Positions 27,201 to 41,400 of a stretch of 64,000 bases of DNA are shown piece after piece (position 1 is the stretch's first letter; every line of letters starts with the position of its first letter). The notes beneath the pieces were generated by a model. The model had not been told where the DNA came from. It did not search any database and worked only from the letters and a program-made list of their open reading frames with translations. The position numbers and the translations under genes are program-made. Origin of the DNA: Amphiduros pacificus (taxonomy: Eukaryota; Annelida; Polychaeta; Phyllodocida; Hesionidae); assembly GCA_949316495.1 (NCBI GenBank), contig OX439004.1:38632561-38696560 (forward strand), in the 5' to 3' direction.

Positions 27201-30200
27201 TGTGATTAACTTGACATGGTTTAGTTGTTTGGGGCATAACATTGTGGATTTCATCTCCTACTTTATGCCTCAACAGAAGACAATTTACCTCAAAGTTTCA
27301 ACTCTATAGAATCCTTTATTGTGCAATGTATTGGCATTTGTATACTGTACAGAGTTAAGATTGAGCAATGCACATGTTTGAACTAAAATACTACAGAATG
27401 CATGCTACAGAATAGCACAGACAGATAGTCCTCAAATATGAAAACAAAAAGAAAACATTAAAAGAATAATTTCATTATAACTGTAAAGATGGTTAAGATA
27501 TTTGTCATGCAAAATGGTCAAAATAATTGTCATGCAAAATGGTCACATTAATTGTCATGCAAAATGGACAAGATGTATATCATTAGCTCACCTGCCTGAG
27601 TGGTGAGGGAGCTATGGTATCAGGCTCTCTCAGTGTGTCTGTGCGTGTCTCCAACAAAAACATTTTGTAAAATTTTATAAACTAATAGCAACAAATTTAA
27701 CATGTTTTTTTTTTTCTAAACGTGTACATTTCATAATTCTTAATAAAGATTTTGACATATTCCTTCAAAATTATTCCCAATAACTTTGACATTTCAGTAT
27801 GTCTCACCACAATATGACAAGCAACTGACAGGAGCATCTGGGGCTTGTCAATTTCCTTATCCTAAATGGCAAAGTTAGGATTCATGCTTAATGTCCCAAA
27901 GGCATATCATATTCATATAGTCTAGATTATGTACAATGCTACACACTGTGAGATGAGAAGCAAACAGGCTAATAATAAAACTATTTTGCATGGTCTATTT
28001 ACAGGTATTGTGGGCAAAGGGTGTACAGTACTTTGTTGACCTACATCTGTGGTTATCCGCCTTCACGCGCCCTCCATACAGCAGATTTTCCCGAGCCCAG
28101 CGTCTGACCTGTTGCCTGACCCTTCTCATGTCCTACATGGCCGTTAACGCAGTTTGGTACCAGTACAAGGAAAAAGAGGTTAGTTTACTATTCTTACTTA
28201 TAATCCTTCATTGTGAAGTTTACACTGCATTGTTTTTATAATGTGTGTGGAGTTGCGTGGTGTTAACGGAGGACGTGGGTATGTTTGCAGTATCGTGGGG
28301 AGTTTGGCCTGATCGATGTCTCGTGGCGGTCAGTGGTTGTGGGCATGCTCACTAGTCTCATTGTTCTCCCGGTCAACTTCATCATTGTCTTCATTTTCAG
28401 AAGGTCAAAGGTCAGTCATCTTTTGTTACCTCAACTTCAGTTTTATCTTTTGTGTAATCTCAATTCTTATAATTTATCTGTTGGATTAGTTTGTCTATTT
28501 TCACAGACAATGTGATCTTTAAAAGTTAAGATAAAAAATGAATTTTGTTTTTTTTTTCATAAAAGAGTAAAGCCAGTAAAGGACAAATGTTTTGACTAAA
28601 ATTTAATTAACAATGTGATTTTCGTCACATTTCATGTGTGAAAAAAAGATTTATTACAAAAAAATCTGTTATCAACCAATAGCATCAAACCATTGGAAGA
28701 TCTAATTTCAAATTAAGAGTACGATGTCAATAATAATCACATGTATAATGTAAGAATTTGACGAGGTTGCCAGTTCATATGACTGTTCGTTTGCGTTAAA
28801 ATGGGGTTGTTCTCAGCCATGCAAAGTGGGCTGTGCTTACGTTGAAAGCAATTACGAAACATGTCCTTTATCACAGACATCAGCGTACTTGAAACACGGA
28901 GCCTAAACATTCACAGCAAAAGGCATTTTTAACTGAAGTCAATTATAGCCTTAAAATCAGGCAATTTCTATGAAAATGACGACACAAAGAAATTCTGCTG
29001 GGTTGAAATTAACACTTGAAAGTGGCCAGCATGAAACCATACAAAGACCTAGCTCCCTTTGTATTTATACGAGTACCCAATTCTAAAGTTGTTTGATTGG
29101 CAGAAATATTGTTTTTATTAAAGCTATTGTGTTTATCAAATAAAAATAAAAGACTACATTGTTTTCACGTTTGAGTCTTTGTGCAATTAATATTGGGGCT
29201 TGACTGGACTAAAATTGAATTTACATCAAAGGAAAAATGTTTGCTGGAAATAAGAATGCAATGCTGGCACATGCAAATGTAGTGTAAAAAACACAAATAT
29301 TTTCTTTACCGAGGGAGAGTTAAGAAAATAAACAAGGCTTTACTGGATGATAATTATTTGGAACATAACAAGGTTATTTATACATGACAATTCCTTGAGA
29401 CATAAGCTTTAAGTGAGTAGTCCCTAAATGCTGCAGTGTAAAGATGACGTTTCCTGTTTCTTCCAGTTTGCCAGCGAATCTCATCTTAGAATGTCAAAGT
29501 CCTCATTAAATGTAACTAGCTCAGTGATATATTACGAATTGTTCAAGGAGGAAATCTAAGCCATTATTAAAACACGCAAAAGCCATATGATTGCAGTATA
29601 CTTTAAAGTCTGGGTTGGGATTATGAAGGCAGATCAAACCAGTCCCCGTTAATAGACTCCGTCCAGATGTTAGGATGAACCAGATAAAAGTGTGTCCCAT
29701 ATTTCTTGGGAGCCGTGTTGTGTTTAGGGCTGGACAGATGGGCTTCTTATTGCTGGCTAATCAAATGATGCTTAACAGGCAAGCAGCACAGGCAAAGGGA
29801 TGTCTTGTCAAAGACAAAAACAAGGTCATGGTCAAGGTCGGCTGTTCAGGCAAGCTTTTAGATCAGATTTCAGCGAGAATGCAGCAGCTTCACTGTTGTT
29901 CAAATTACAGTCATTTGGGGTGGCCAAATGTAATTTATGGTAACCTCTAATTGAATTAAACAGAACATGTTGCATGTTGTATTGTCATGTGAAGAGAGTT
30001 TGTCTTGCAGTGCTGCAGCATTTTTGGGAAGCGTCTGGCATCTGCGTCAGCTTTACACTGCATTATGTTATATGGAAAGGTCAAAGATAATATCCGGCTA
30101 TAATTTCTTGATCTGAGCAATATATCATCACCATATATTAATAAGTGGCAAGACAAATGAGGCAACAAAATGAAGTACTTACATTACTTGATGAAATATT

Positions 30201-31975
30201 AATTTTTATCTTGGTGCTTAAAGCTTTCATGCAGTGGATTTTAATCTTTTTCACTTATGTAATATTCAGGATGGTAAAAGAAGAATGATTCTCCCACAGC
30301 ACAACTTTTGCTAATATATTCATCTAAAAAGTGACTATTTTGGTTTAGTAAATATGGAAAACACAATATCAAAGCTGTTACTGTGTCCTAAAATTTCCCT
30401 CACTTCACAGAGCTATTTTAAAGATATTGTGAGACCAGTACAAAAGTTTTGCATAATTTCAGGACATGATGCCTCTATTAATAAGAAACTTTCTCAGTTG
30501 TTTTAGGCAGCAATAATTTGCCAAGTTTAGGTGAAGAGTTAGATATAAATATTGCATAGTGAATATGGCTATATGGAGAGTTCACAATAAAAATGGCCAG
30601 ACGGGGGCGAATGGGGTGAAGTTGATGCTAATATTGCTGAGGAGATGTGGCTACAGAGGGCGCTCTTGCCAGGGAGTCATAGTTTCTGTGTATCCATCAT
30701 CATTATGGCTTCATTGTGGCTACATTATTAAATCAGCGTCGCCATGGCCAGGCAAGTGTCACTTGCAGTTGACAAGGGCGTGTCTCAGCCAATAATGTCC
30801 CTTGTAATCTTGTGTCTCTCAGTCACTTTTGTGGCTGCTATCACGTGCCTCACAAAACTGAGCTTTGTCTGTGTCATTCATTTTCTTTTGCACATGAAAA
30901 TCTATATATATATGTGTATATATATATATAAATATGGCTTCAATGAAATATATGTTTTTATTAAAAATATTGATCTCACATGTTTCACTTGACTCAACCT
31001 TCTCCTAAATCAGATTTGATTGCATTTGAATAAAATATGTACTCTTTAATAAGATAATATCTTATCCCATAAAATAATCATCTTGGGATTAAAAAGTTAG
31101 TTCACATGATTGAACACACCAAACACAGGAACCTGGACAGGTAATTTCAAATGCAATGAGTTAGTGATATCTTGACTTTGTTTATGAATATATTCAGTAA
31201 ACTTTGAGACTATTTATGAATATTGTGGGCAAGTTGTGTGAGATCGCGACTAAAGAAATAGCAAGATTGCTGTCACCACCAGCATTGCATACGGCAGTGT
31301 CAGGATGGGAGCTATTACCAGGACCAATATTGGAAGCGAGGCTGTGGCATCTTCAACGTAATGATATGTAGATTGGGCCTGTCACCACAACTACCATTCG
31401 GGGGACGGTTGGCGGTAATTATTGCAATGATATTGATGTCTAAGCAAAAGTGCGAGTGGACATTGAAGAGAGATGGATTACCATAGCAACCAAAACAGCA
31501 TGTTTGTTAGCCATCTTATGAACTGGTCCCCAATCCTGCTTACATGCCAACCTGCAGCACTTACATCTAGGTATAAAACAGAGCATCTATTTTCCCTCCT
31601 CACTATCTTGTCACCAGATTTAAAGTAAACACAACAAAAGCTCTTTTGTCATTACAAGTCCCCTTCGACGAGAAATTTTGTGGAATTTGATAACTTTACA
31701 AAGATGCCTGGCGGAAGTGTTCTGGAAATGAATATTCACGCGGCAAATTTGCCTAAGATTTCAGGGATAGAGTTACAGCAGTTATGGAGTTTCTCCTGTG
31801 CCATCAGCCTTATTGTTTGTGATTTCCTGATATCTACATTTTGTGGCATTGTTCCCCCCTCTGTGATTTGGCATAAGTGCAAGAGATAATTATCTGTCAC
31901 CAGCTCATAAACATTATGGAAACATTCTAAACTTATTTTTCGCCTATTATCTCAAGCTCCTAGTGTTTTGGGTTT

Positions 31976-32011
<36 letters not shown>

Positions 32012-35000
32012 GCATATTTTGCACATAGCACTTTTCTGATAGCTTTTGGTGCCTACTGCAGATGGAAAGCAACATCAGCATAAACAGAGATATGTGCCTG
32101 GAATATTAATGCACACAGACTGTAAATTACATACTGGGCTCGGCATCGCTGTACAAGAACTGTCTGTCAATTTGTGGCTTTGCTTGATGCGGATAGATTG
32201 CCTCACACCTAATGCTGTGTTTCCATGTTGTGGGTTTATGAACATTGGAAAATAATATATTTTTATGGCTTGTATGGAAATTTGTCAGCATAACTGTGAG
32301 TTGTGCTGCCCGGCAGGTTTGCTTAGATGTTTGGGGATTGAAACCCTTGTCAGCAAATCTCCTTCGATTGCCTCTGAAAAGAAGCCGTACGTTAAGATTA
32401 AACTGGTACATCTGCAGATTCATTTTGCCTCTGTCCAGGGAGGCCACTTGCAGATATAATTTAGGGGAGGTCACTCTGCGATTGGTTGGATTTAGCGAGC
32501 ATAATTACCAACTAATAAGAAGTGAATGGTCTGTTATTATTCAGTGGTGATCCATTAAGAAACGAGATCACCGCTTCTGGGTGGCGAGTTGTCACTGCCA
32601 TTGATTGCATCTGAAATTTACGATGGAATAGATTAGATCAGTCTTGGCCGATATATCCACTGCACACGGACATTACTCACTGACCTGAATGCAGAGGGGA
32701 GATTCATACGAGACTGCTGGCGGCAGAATTGGTGCGCATTCAGGGTCAACATTTCTCACAGATTACTTGAAAATGCCCAATACTGTGGCATGCTGGGAGT
32801 GGGGCATCATGGGCTTCATTTATATTTCATTTAAATCACGGTTCAGTGTGATGTTATGATGAGTGACACATAAAACATACTTAGTTTATAAAGTAACATA
32901 AACTTGCATGGGATCACAGTTAAAACAGTATATAGCCAAAGTTTTATTTATGTATTTGGACATTGTGAACCTTGATACACTTGTGATGGATGTGTGATGT
33001 ACAACTGTGATGTGCACGTATTGGAGGGGAGGGCACAGATGACCTCAGTGACACCTAGTGGTGTGAGGGTTATCTGAGTGGCCTGGAGGGACGGCACAGG
33101 GTCGACAGAGGGTCGGGGGATAATGCGGTAGTCATGTCCGACACAGGCAGCCCTGGCAGGCTTTCCCCTGTCATCCATACATGGAGTGGAATTTGCAGAT
33201 AATCCGGCCCAATTCACATATTGACTATGAGCTGCTTTAACCCCCACATGGTGACCACAAGTGGACAGTGCCAGAAACTGCCACCTGCAAACCCTCCCCC
33301 CAACCCACATTCTCCTTGTCCATACAAAACACCCGCAAAGGTCAATTAAAACAAATCAAATTGTCAAAGTCATGGAGGTCAGTTCGCACATTTCAGGAAA
33401 TCGATCACTCATTCACTGCTGTCAGAGCCAGCTTTGTCGCAGTCAGTGGAAATAGGAGGTAATTGTGAAAATATAGATCTGTGTTAATCTTGTAGAACCA
33501 AAATGATTAATGTCTGCCTGCCCAGTGTAGAAATAAGGCGAGAGCAGTTTGAGCAATTATACCTCCATGACTTGGACCAATTATACCCACATGACATGGA
33601 CCAATTATAAAAACATTGCTATGACCACAATGGACTTATCATCAGTCAGACGCAGATTTGATTTTCTTGTCTGAAATGTAATTGACAATTTCGGTGAAAG
33701 ATGAATGGATCATTAATGAAAGTGACCACAGCCTTCATGGCATGTGAAACCAGGCCAAAGGTCACATATGTAGGTCAATGGTCATATGTAAATAGTAGGT
33801 CAGAAGATTGAAAACATGGCTTCCAATCTGGTGGCCAAGGGTTAGTTCAAATAGGCAAAGCTTATCAGTTGCGACAGGCGTGTGTTTCATAGTGCAAATG
33901 TCATGAACTCTGTCCAACCTGGGTGTGAATGACATGTGTTGTGGGAAGCTTTGATATTGGAGGAAGCGTAATTGAGTCCATATGAAACCAACACCTTGAC
34001 AACATAAATCCAATTTGTTACAAAAAAGAAGATACTTGCTGAAGCATTCATCTTTTTTTATAGATGCAGTACATTTATCAAAGTAAAAGCAGACACTTGA
34101 GAATTGAAATATAGTATGAAGTGTTGTCTTTTGTTCAAACATTTTATTTGCCTTTTAGGCCTAACAGTTACACAGTCTCATTTGAGAACAATGTCATTTT
34201 GATGCTATGGGTTAAAACACAGATTTTTGATAAAGTAGAAACAAAATGATAGATAACAAGACACCAATAAATATTTCATCATTTTTATTTTGCATTAGAT
34301 CAAGAAAATCAGAATTGAAGACCCTCCTGAGAAAAAGTACATGACAAAACACGATAGTGTATCCTCCCTGGACTCGACAACACGGCTGCTACAACCGACC
34401 ATGACTCCATCTTTATTTGACCAGTCAATAATTAACTGGCAGAGTCTGCAAGAATGGGCCCAGAGGCAATGGGCAAAGAGATATCACAACTCTGTCAACT
34501 CCAGTATGCAGAGTATTAAACCTAACAATCCCCACATCCAGCAAGCAGCGAATCAGGCACAGCCCCTACAGGTTGCTAGGCAACCGTCGCAGGAACAGGA
34601 AGTGAGACAGGAAGAGATGGTTACACATCAGGAATCCAAAGTTGAGCCGCAGGAAACGGATTTGGAAGGAAGGGAAAATGACACAGAAAAGAGATTAGAA
34701 GTATCAGAAGTTAGTGCGGAGAATGTGGAAATTGATGAAAAGAAACCTGAGACAAATGCAAGGAGGCAAGAAACCAAATCTGAGGCAAATCAGAATCAGG
34801 AAAGAGAAAAAGAAAAGAAAGGATCTACAAAAAGGAAGCTGGCAAATGAGAAGGAGAAGATACTAGAACAGCAACAAAAGCAGCTGATTCAGCTGCAGCA
34901 GCTACTTGACCCTGAAGAACAGCTGCTACAGCTGACTGAACAGGTCACACAAGAATTACAACAACAAAGGCAGCAAAAATTGAGACCAAAAAAAGATGAA

Positions 35001-35395
35001 CAACTAAGGCAAGGCTTACCACAAAAGTCCAAGCAAGAATCACAAGAAAGACAAGAACACCAACAAATTGAAAAAGGGGACTCTCGTCCGAGTAGTAGTG
35101 AGGAAGGAACAGGAAACAGCCAATCAGAAAGGTCAGAACCTCAACAGATTATGCACCCGCCAGCAGCACCAAATGCGGCGATGTTGACCGCAGCTATGGA
35201 CACAACAGGTTCTAGTGAGGATCACGGGTCAAGTGTGGCCAGCTCGGAGCACAGCCGTAGTCATGGTAGCGTCAGTAGCAACAGTGTGTCGGGCAGCGGG
35301 CACAGTATGGACTATGGTCGTCACAACCCTGCAGTAGCCAAGGAGCAACAAGCCAAACTCAAGAAAAGTAAGAATATTAATATATCAATATATGT

Positions 35396-35429
<34 letters not shown>

Positions 35430-38400
35430 ATTTATATTGTGTTTGTAACCATTTTGAAAAGTATGCAAGTGAGATGAAAATTTTTATTTTAACTTTACTC
35501 AGGGTAAGACATTAAGTCACAAAGTTATGATTGTTTTTATAGGAATACTTGAGACAATAAAGAATGGCAAGTCAAGTCGTGTGTTCCTGCCGGCTTGGTG
35601 CAGTTACGTGGCCTGGGTGTTATGTGGCCTCATCATCACAGGCTCGGCCTTTGTCACTATGCTGTATGGCTTCATGTTTGGTCGCACCCAGAGCATCATG
35701 TGGCTGCAGTCACTCTTCTTCAGCTTCGTACAATGTGCCTTCATCACACACCCAGTATTGGTAAGAATTGTTATTCTATTCGCACTCTTTTTTAATCATT
35801 CATCAGATATTGTCCAACCATAAGAGGTGTGCAAAAAGAAATTCCCAAGTAGAGTTGTTGTATGAAAAATTGTTTATTTTTTTTTAAATTTAGAATACAT
35901 TTGGTGAAAAGTACAATTTTTAGCCACCAGAGGGCTACAGTAATATTCCACCCACTAGGTGGCACTTTTGCCTTTGCTTAACACTAGGGGGCAGTTTTCT
36001 CACTCTCATTTAATACAAGAAAAATAATAATTGTTGTATCCTCATCATAGATCTTCCTGCTGTCACTCTATACCTCCATCCGTTACCATGACAATCTGAG
36101 CATCTTTGATCACCATGACGATGGGATCTTGGACGAAAAGATGGAGAGTCACTCATCAAGCCCTGAGGCCAGTCACATCCTACAAGAAAGGGAATATGAT
36201 CTCACAGAGGTCAGCTTCTACTTAATCCTAATCTAACATATAAATAAACATTAAATAATACCAAACAAAAATATATGTTCTGTTATGTACACCATATAAA
36301 AATTAATTATATAGCAATTCCAAGTCATGAAATATAATTCTTAGCACTTAAGGTTTGAACGTATGTCTCGCTTATTTTAGGGCATCGCAGCAAGACAAAG
36401 ATCTAGATATCTACGCTTTGCCCGGCCACCACAAGAGAAGCACTTGATAGAAGCACGCAAGCGCACCATTGGGGAGAAGAAGACCACATCAGTGTGCACA
36501 GAGAGCGTGGGCCTTAGTATTCTCTTCTTCCTCCTCCTGGTGGTGGCATTTGGCAAGGATATACACACGCCATTTGCTCTGAACAAAGCCATGCAAACCA
36601 TGTTTGTCAGGTAAATTATATCAATATATTCATACTTATCACAACAATTTAAAGACTCATCTTCTTTGGTTGAACATGATTTATTTCTGCCTACCAACAA
36701 GAAAAAGGTTTTTTTAATGTCAGGTAACTTGAACTTTTAGCCTTGACCTTCTTGATAAATTATTCTTCTCTCCCCCATTGACAAACGAAACCAACCTTTA
36801 CGATATTCCAGCACAATTAATCTTTGAATAAGTGCTTCTATAGGCATGATTAAAACATTTTTATTGTTACTACAATAAATAAAGAAAATTATTAAAAAAG
36901 AAAAAAAAACTATTGAAGTGATGAGTTTACTTAAGCTCAGTAAGTATATAAGTGAGTGATTGTTGCTTCAGAGATGGGATGAAGCCGTTCTGTGAGATGC
37001 AAGTGGTGGATGACTTCTGGGGATGGAGCCAGGGACACATGCTGGACGTGATGACGTGGGAGAGCTGGCAGGATGGAGATGCAAGCCGCCTCCACCGCGA
37101 GGGCTACGTGGGGAACAGCGTCCTGATTGGGAGAGTTAGTCTTAGACAGCTGCGGGTCCGTAACCAAGCATGCCATCTGCCCGCCGAGAGATACGCCACC
37201 CTCTTCCCTCGGCAGTGTCGCTATGGTTACAGTGACGGTGCAGCATTCACTGATCGCTATGGCGCCAATCTCACCTACTCTCATGCAAAGTCCGATGAGA
37301 CTGCAGCCAATGGCATGCAAGGGCAACATGCATATTACCACGGAGGTGGATACCAGGTCTTCCTGGAACGCAACAGGTAATTGAAAAAAAATTCTGTTTC
37401 AATATAATTCTGTCATTTTATATTACCCAAAGATTAAAGTAAAAAAAGTAGATATAAAACCTTCATCCATTTGGTAGCTCAAAACAAAAATAAATCTTTT
37501 TTTTTATTATTTCATTTATTTTGTAGACAAAAAGCTTACACACAGCTGAGGGATCTCCAAGAGGGAGGATGGATTGATAAACACACGCGGGCAATCATGG
37601 TGGAATTAGCGCTGTTTCATCCCCCAACGGGCCTGTTTACATCTGTACGGCTGGTAGCAGAGGCGCCACCTATTGGTAGTGTGTTCACAACAAACCAGGT
37701 GGTGTCCTCCTACCTGTTCAAGTACACAAGCATCTATGATAACTTTGTACTTGTATGTGAGGTACGTTACAGATCCCAATATTAATTGGTTTAATTACTT
37801 TAAAGGAATATTATGAATAATTTGTGGAGCAGATTCTTTTAAAATATTTACAGAAGACAAATATTAAAAATATTGTATTTCTTTATTCTTGTTGAGAACT
37901 GAATGTGTGCACAAATTTCAAAACTGTACATTTGTTGAATAAGAGCTTTCCTTTTTCTTACAGCTTTTATTAATCATAGTTGCTATGGTGAGACTTCATA
38001 TCGAGGTTGACAAACTTCTGAGGCTGAAAAAAGATTACATAAAAAATCCATGGAATTGCATACAGGTACATTGAAATTCCCTTCAATAGCTTTAGCAGAA
38101 ATTAAATGCATTAATCCCCCCCCCCCCAAAAAAAAAAGAAAAGAATGGTATCAATAATTTACATTCAACATTATTAAAATGTTCAATTTTGTTGAAAGGA
38201 ATTTTATATTCATATAATATTTCTATAATTTTGACCTATAGGTGGGGACACTGGTGTTGCTGCTGACGTACATTGTGTGCTACGTATACCGCTTTGTGAT
38301 CGTGGGAGATCTCGTGGAGCAGTTGCGCGCCACGTACCATGAGGAGTATATTGACATCTCTTTTGTGGCCTGCTGGGACCAGCTGTTGAGGTCGCTTCTC

Positions 38401-41400
38401 GGCTTCATTATCTTCTGCGTCATTCTGCTCTCTCTCCGACTATTACGCAACCGTCCAGTGTTTGCAGAGATTGGAGGAGTCTACCAAAGAGCTGCCCACG
38501 AGATTCTGGCATTCACTGTAAATATTTAACCAAATTTTTAGATAATTTTAAAAAAAGAATTGAATAGAAAATACTGTTGCCAAATGAAGGAAAGAAAATT
38601 CAAGATAGGTAGAAAGTAAAATAATATATGATATGCAATAAACACCATTCAGTGTTGAAATATATTTCATAAATTCAATTTTGTAATTTTTCAGGGAATA
38701 TTTGCGGTGTGGCTGTGTGCATACACATGTCTTGGTGTTGCCCTCTACATCAGCGTCATCTATGACTTCAGTAGATGGGACCTGGGACTTCAAGCTGTGG
38801 CGACTCTGCTCACCGGACACTATGCCCTCCACCAGGTGGAGCAGTATGATACCACCGGAGCCAGACTCTATGTTGTGAGCTTCCTCATCTTGGCAGTTGG
38901 GTCTCTCACTGTTTATGTAAGTATACATATTCAGAAATTTGCAAACATCACAATTTCAATAGCATGGAAAAATATGCTGCACAGAAAATAATATTTATTG
39001 TTATTTTTTTTTTAACAAATCCATAATAATGGAAATAATGGATTTTTGTTTTGTTGACAGATCATCTCCGTATTGAGTTTCCACTACAAAGTGTACCGGA
39101 AGCAGGGTGTGCCTTCCCTGTCCACTCTGGAGGCCATCCGTGTCTTCTGGACCCGCTTCCTCATCCTGGCAGGACTCCACCGAACCCAGCAACAGGACAG
39201 CGAGGAAACCATCCTCCCACCAGTAAGGGAAATCACCCTCATATTACAGCTCAAATTTTAAAAATACATTTTTTAAAGGTCAAGATTGTAAATATTTTAA
39301 ACACTTTCAACTTATTTTGTACATTGAATAGTTGACTGGGCCCCATCCTCAGAGTAGGAATATCCTTATCATGATTTGGATTATGGAATGTTTTTTTTTG
39401 TTTTTTTAAAGCAGGTGTTGAGTGTATAAGTTGATGATTTGTTTTGTGTTTGTAGGAGTTCACGATGGCAGAGATTGAGTACCAGGTAGAGGAGATGCTG
39501 TTTAAGATGAACACTCTGGCGGGGACGTGCGGCCTCCCGGAGAAGCCCCTCATGTACTTCACGGACTCGGACTGCACGTACGGTACCGGAGAGGATGCCA
39601 TCTCCAGCGGCGGATCGGAGGTAACCAAGCACATTATTTTTTTAAAATTTATTTTATTGATTAATTATTTGTTGCCTTAATCTCTCAAGAATTTGAAACA
39701 TTTTTTTTCCACACAAATATGGAGAACTTTATTTATCAGCAGTTTAATTATAAACAACGTTTATATTATTGAACTTCTAAGACAATTAAAATCAACTTAG
39801 ATCATTTTTAAATGATAACTATAAGTGATGAAGTCATGTTTAACATGACAAAAAAACTTGGTTTAGATTAATAAAGGATTGGAGTCAGAGTAAAGCATAA
39901 TAGGATTGTCTGACTTTATTTAGGTGCGTGTATTTGACGATGAGAAGTTTGAAAGTCGGATTCACAAGATAGAAGATAACCTGTTCTCTCACGAGCCCCA
40001 CCTGGCTCAGCTGCTGCAGCTCGATGCCATCGGGGCCGATGTGCTCTCCATAGAGAAGGAAAAAATACTCAGGTAACCATGCATTATAGCGTAGCCAAGC
40101 TATTTGTGATAGAATAATTACAATTTGTTTGGGTGTTAGCAGTAAAAGCTTAATTGTCTTGTGAAAAGAATTTGTTTGAGTAGTTCAAGTAGTTTAGGAA
40201 TTTTGGAAATGATTTGGCCCATTTTATAGAGTATTATGTTTGAATGGCAGGTCGCAACTTGAGATGGAGATATTCCGCCAACTGCAGGTTCAACGCCAGG
40301 ATGTGGGGCATTTGACTCTCCCACAACCGCCACACAGAACAGCCAGCTTCATCGGCAATCTGCATAGCCCTGGTGTAGACACTAATGTCAACAATTTCCA
40401 TGGTAACAGCCAATTGGGGAGCAGTAGCCATGGCAACACAGCCAGTCAGAGCAGCAGTCAGAGTGGCAGCGTTGGCGTTAGCAGCAGTGCCTCTGGCAGT
40501 GGTAGTCATGGAAGCTCAGAGGGATCGCCATCTGGTGGTGCAAGTCAGCGACGCCTAAACCGAATCTCTTTCCCAAAACCACTTCAGTTTGGTAAGTTAA
40601 TATGATAGGACATCTTAGAATTAAAAATATTGGCCTAATCAGTTGCTTTCACAGTAGATCTTGAGTAAAATGATCATTTTAATCACTCATGTCCAAATGA
40701 AACAAAGATACTGAAATTGTTTTCATATTTGGGATTTTAGGAGGCTTGTTGCCACTCAGTCCAATAGAAAGTTCAGCAAAACCATTTGATTGTCGTCCCA
40801 AGATGAACAGGAAGAGCCCAGCTTCACATGCCAGTCTGAGCAAGACCAAGTCTATCTCCATGAGTGAAGGTCTGGTACTACAGGACCTCTCGGGCCACAA
40901 TAGCTGTGCTAATGAGGACATCCCACTTCAGGACCTCCACCGTGGAAGCTCCGGAAACCTCCAGAACAGCAGTGGAAACCTCCAGAACGGCAGCAAATTC
41001 ACATCAGAGACCCAGCTTCTGGAAGACCCTGCTTCCACTGGGAGCTATTCCAGTGGTGGGCATGAGGTGCAGAATGTTCTTAAATTTGATCCTAAGAAGC
41101 CACGACCTTCGCCTAATGCTAAAACCATCGCAGAAGGTCTCCCCAAAATCGTCAAATCTCGAAGCAAATCTGAAAAAGCAATCAGTTACGAGTGTTTGCA
41201 AGATTCAAGTTCAGGAACTGAGTTAGAACCAACAAAATCTTCCAAAGCCAAAAGTTTACGGAAGACAAAATCACGGGGAAAGGGAAAAGGTCGAAACCAT
41301 CTGACTCCAGTTGAGGGCTTAGATGAGCTTGGGATAGATAACAGAGGTTATTACACATCAGAAAGTGATAGTGAAAACACCAAAGCTGATAATAACACCA

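Larger units (their letters stand above)
24772..28004. other. PKD1 intron 10, 3.2 kb
   Basis: AT-rich. It holds a 25-bp tandem repeat at 27491-27575 and, directly after it, a repeat-like block at about 27580-27660. No exon is supported. The 119-codon open frame at 24925-25284 has no recognisable domain. Confidence 0.8.
28411..34298. other. PKD1 intron 12, 5.9 kb
   Basis: The longest intron seen. It holds a short TA microsatellite near 30902-30930, a CT microsatellite at 31980-32006, and a 24-bp repeat at 33554-33610. AGGTCA/TGACCT words recur at 33735-33800. Open frames up to 126 codons are unsupported. Confidence 0.8.

Noticed and set aside
36937-37341. 134-codon antisense frame over PKD1 exon 17
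   Set aside because: Shadow of the TOP-domain exon on the other strand.
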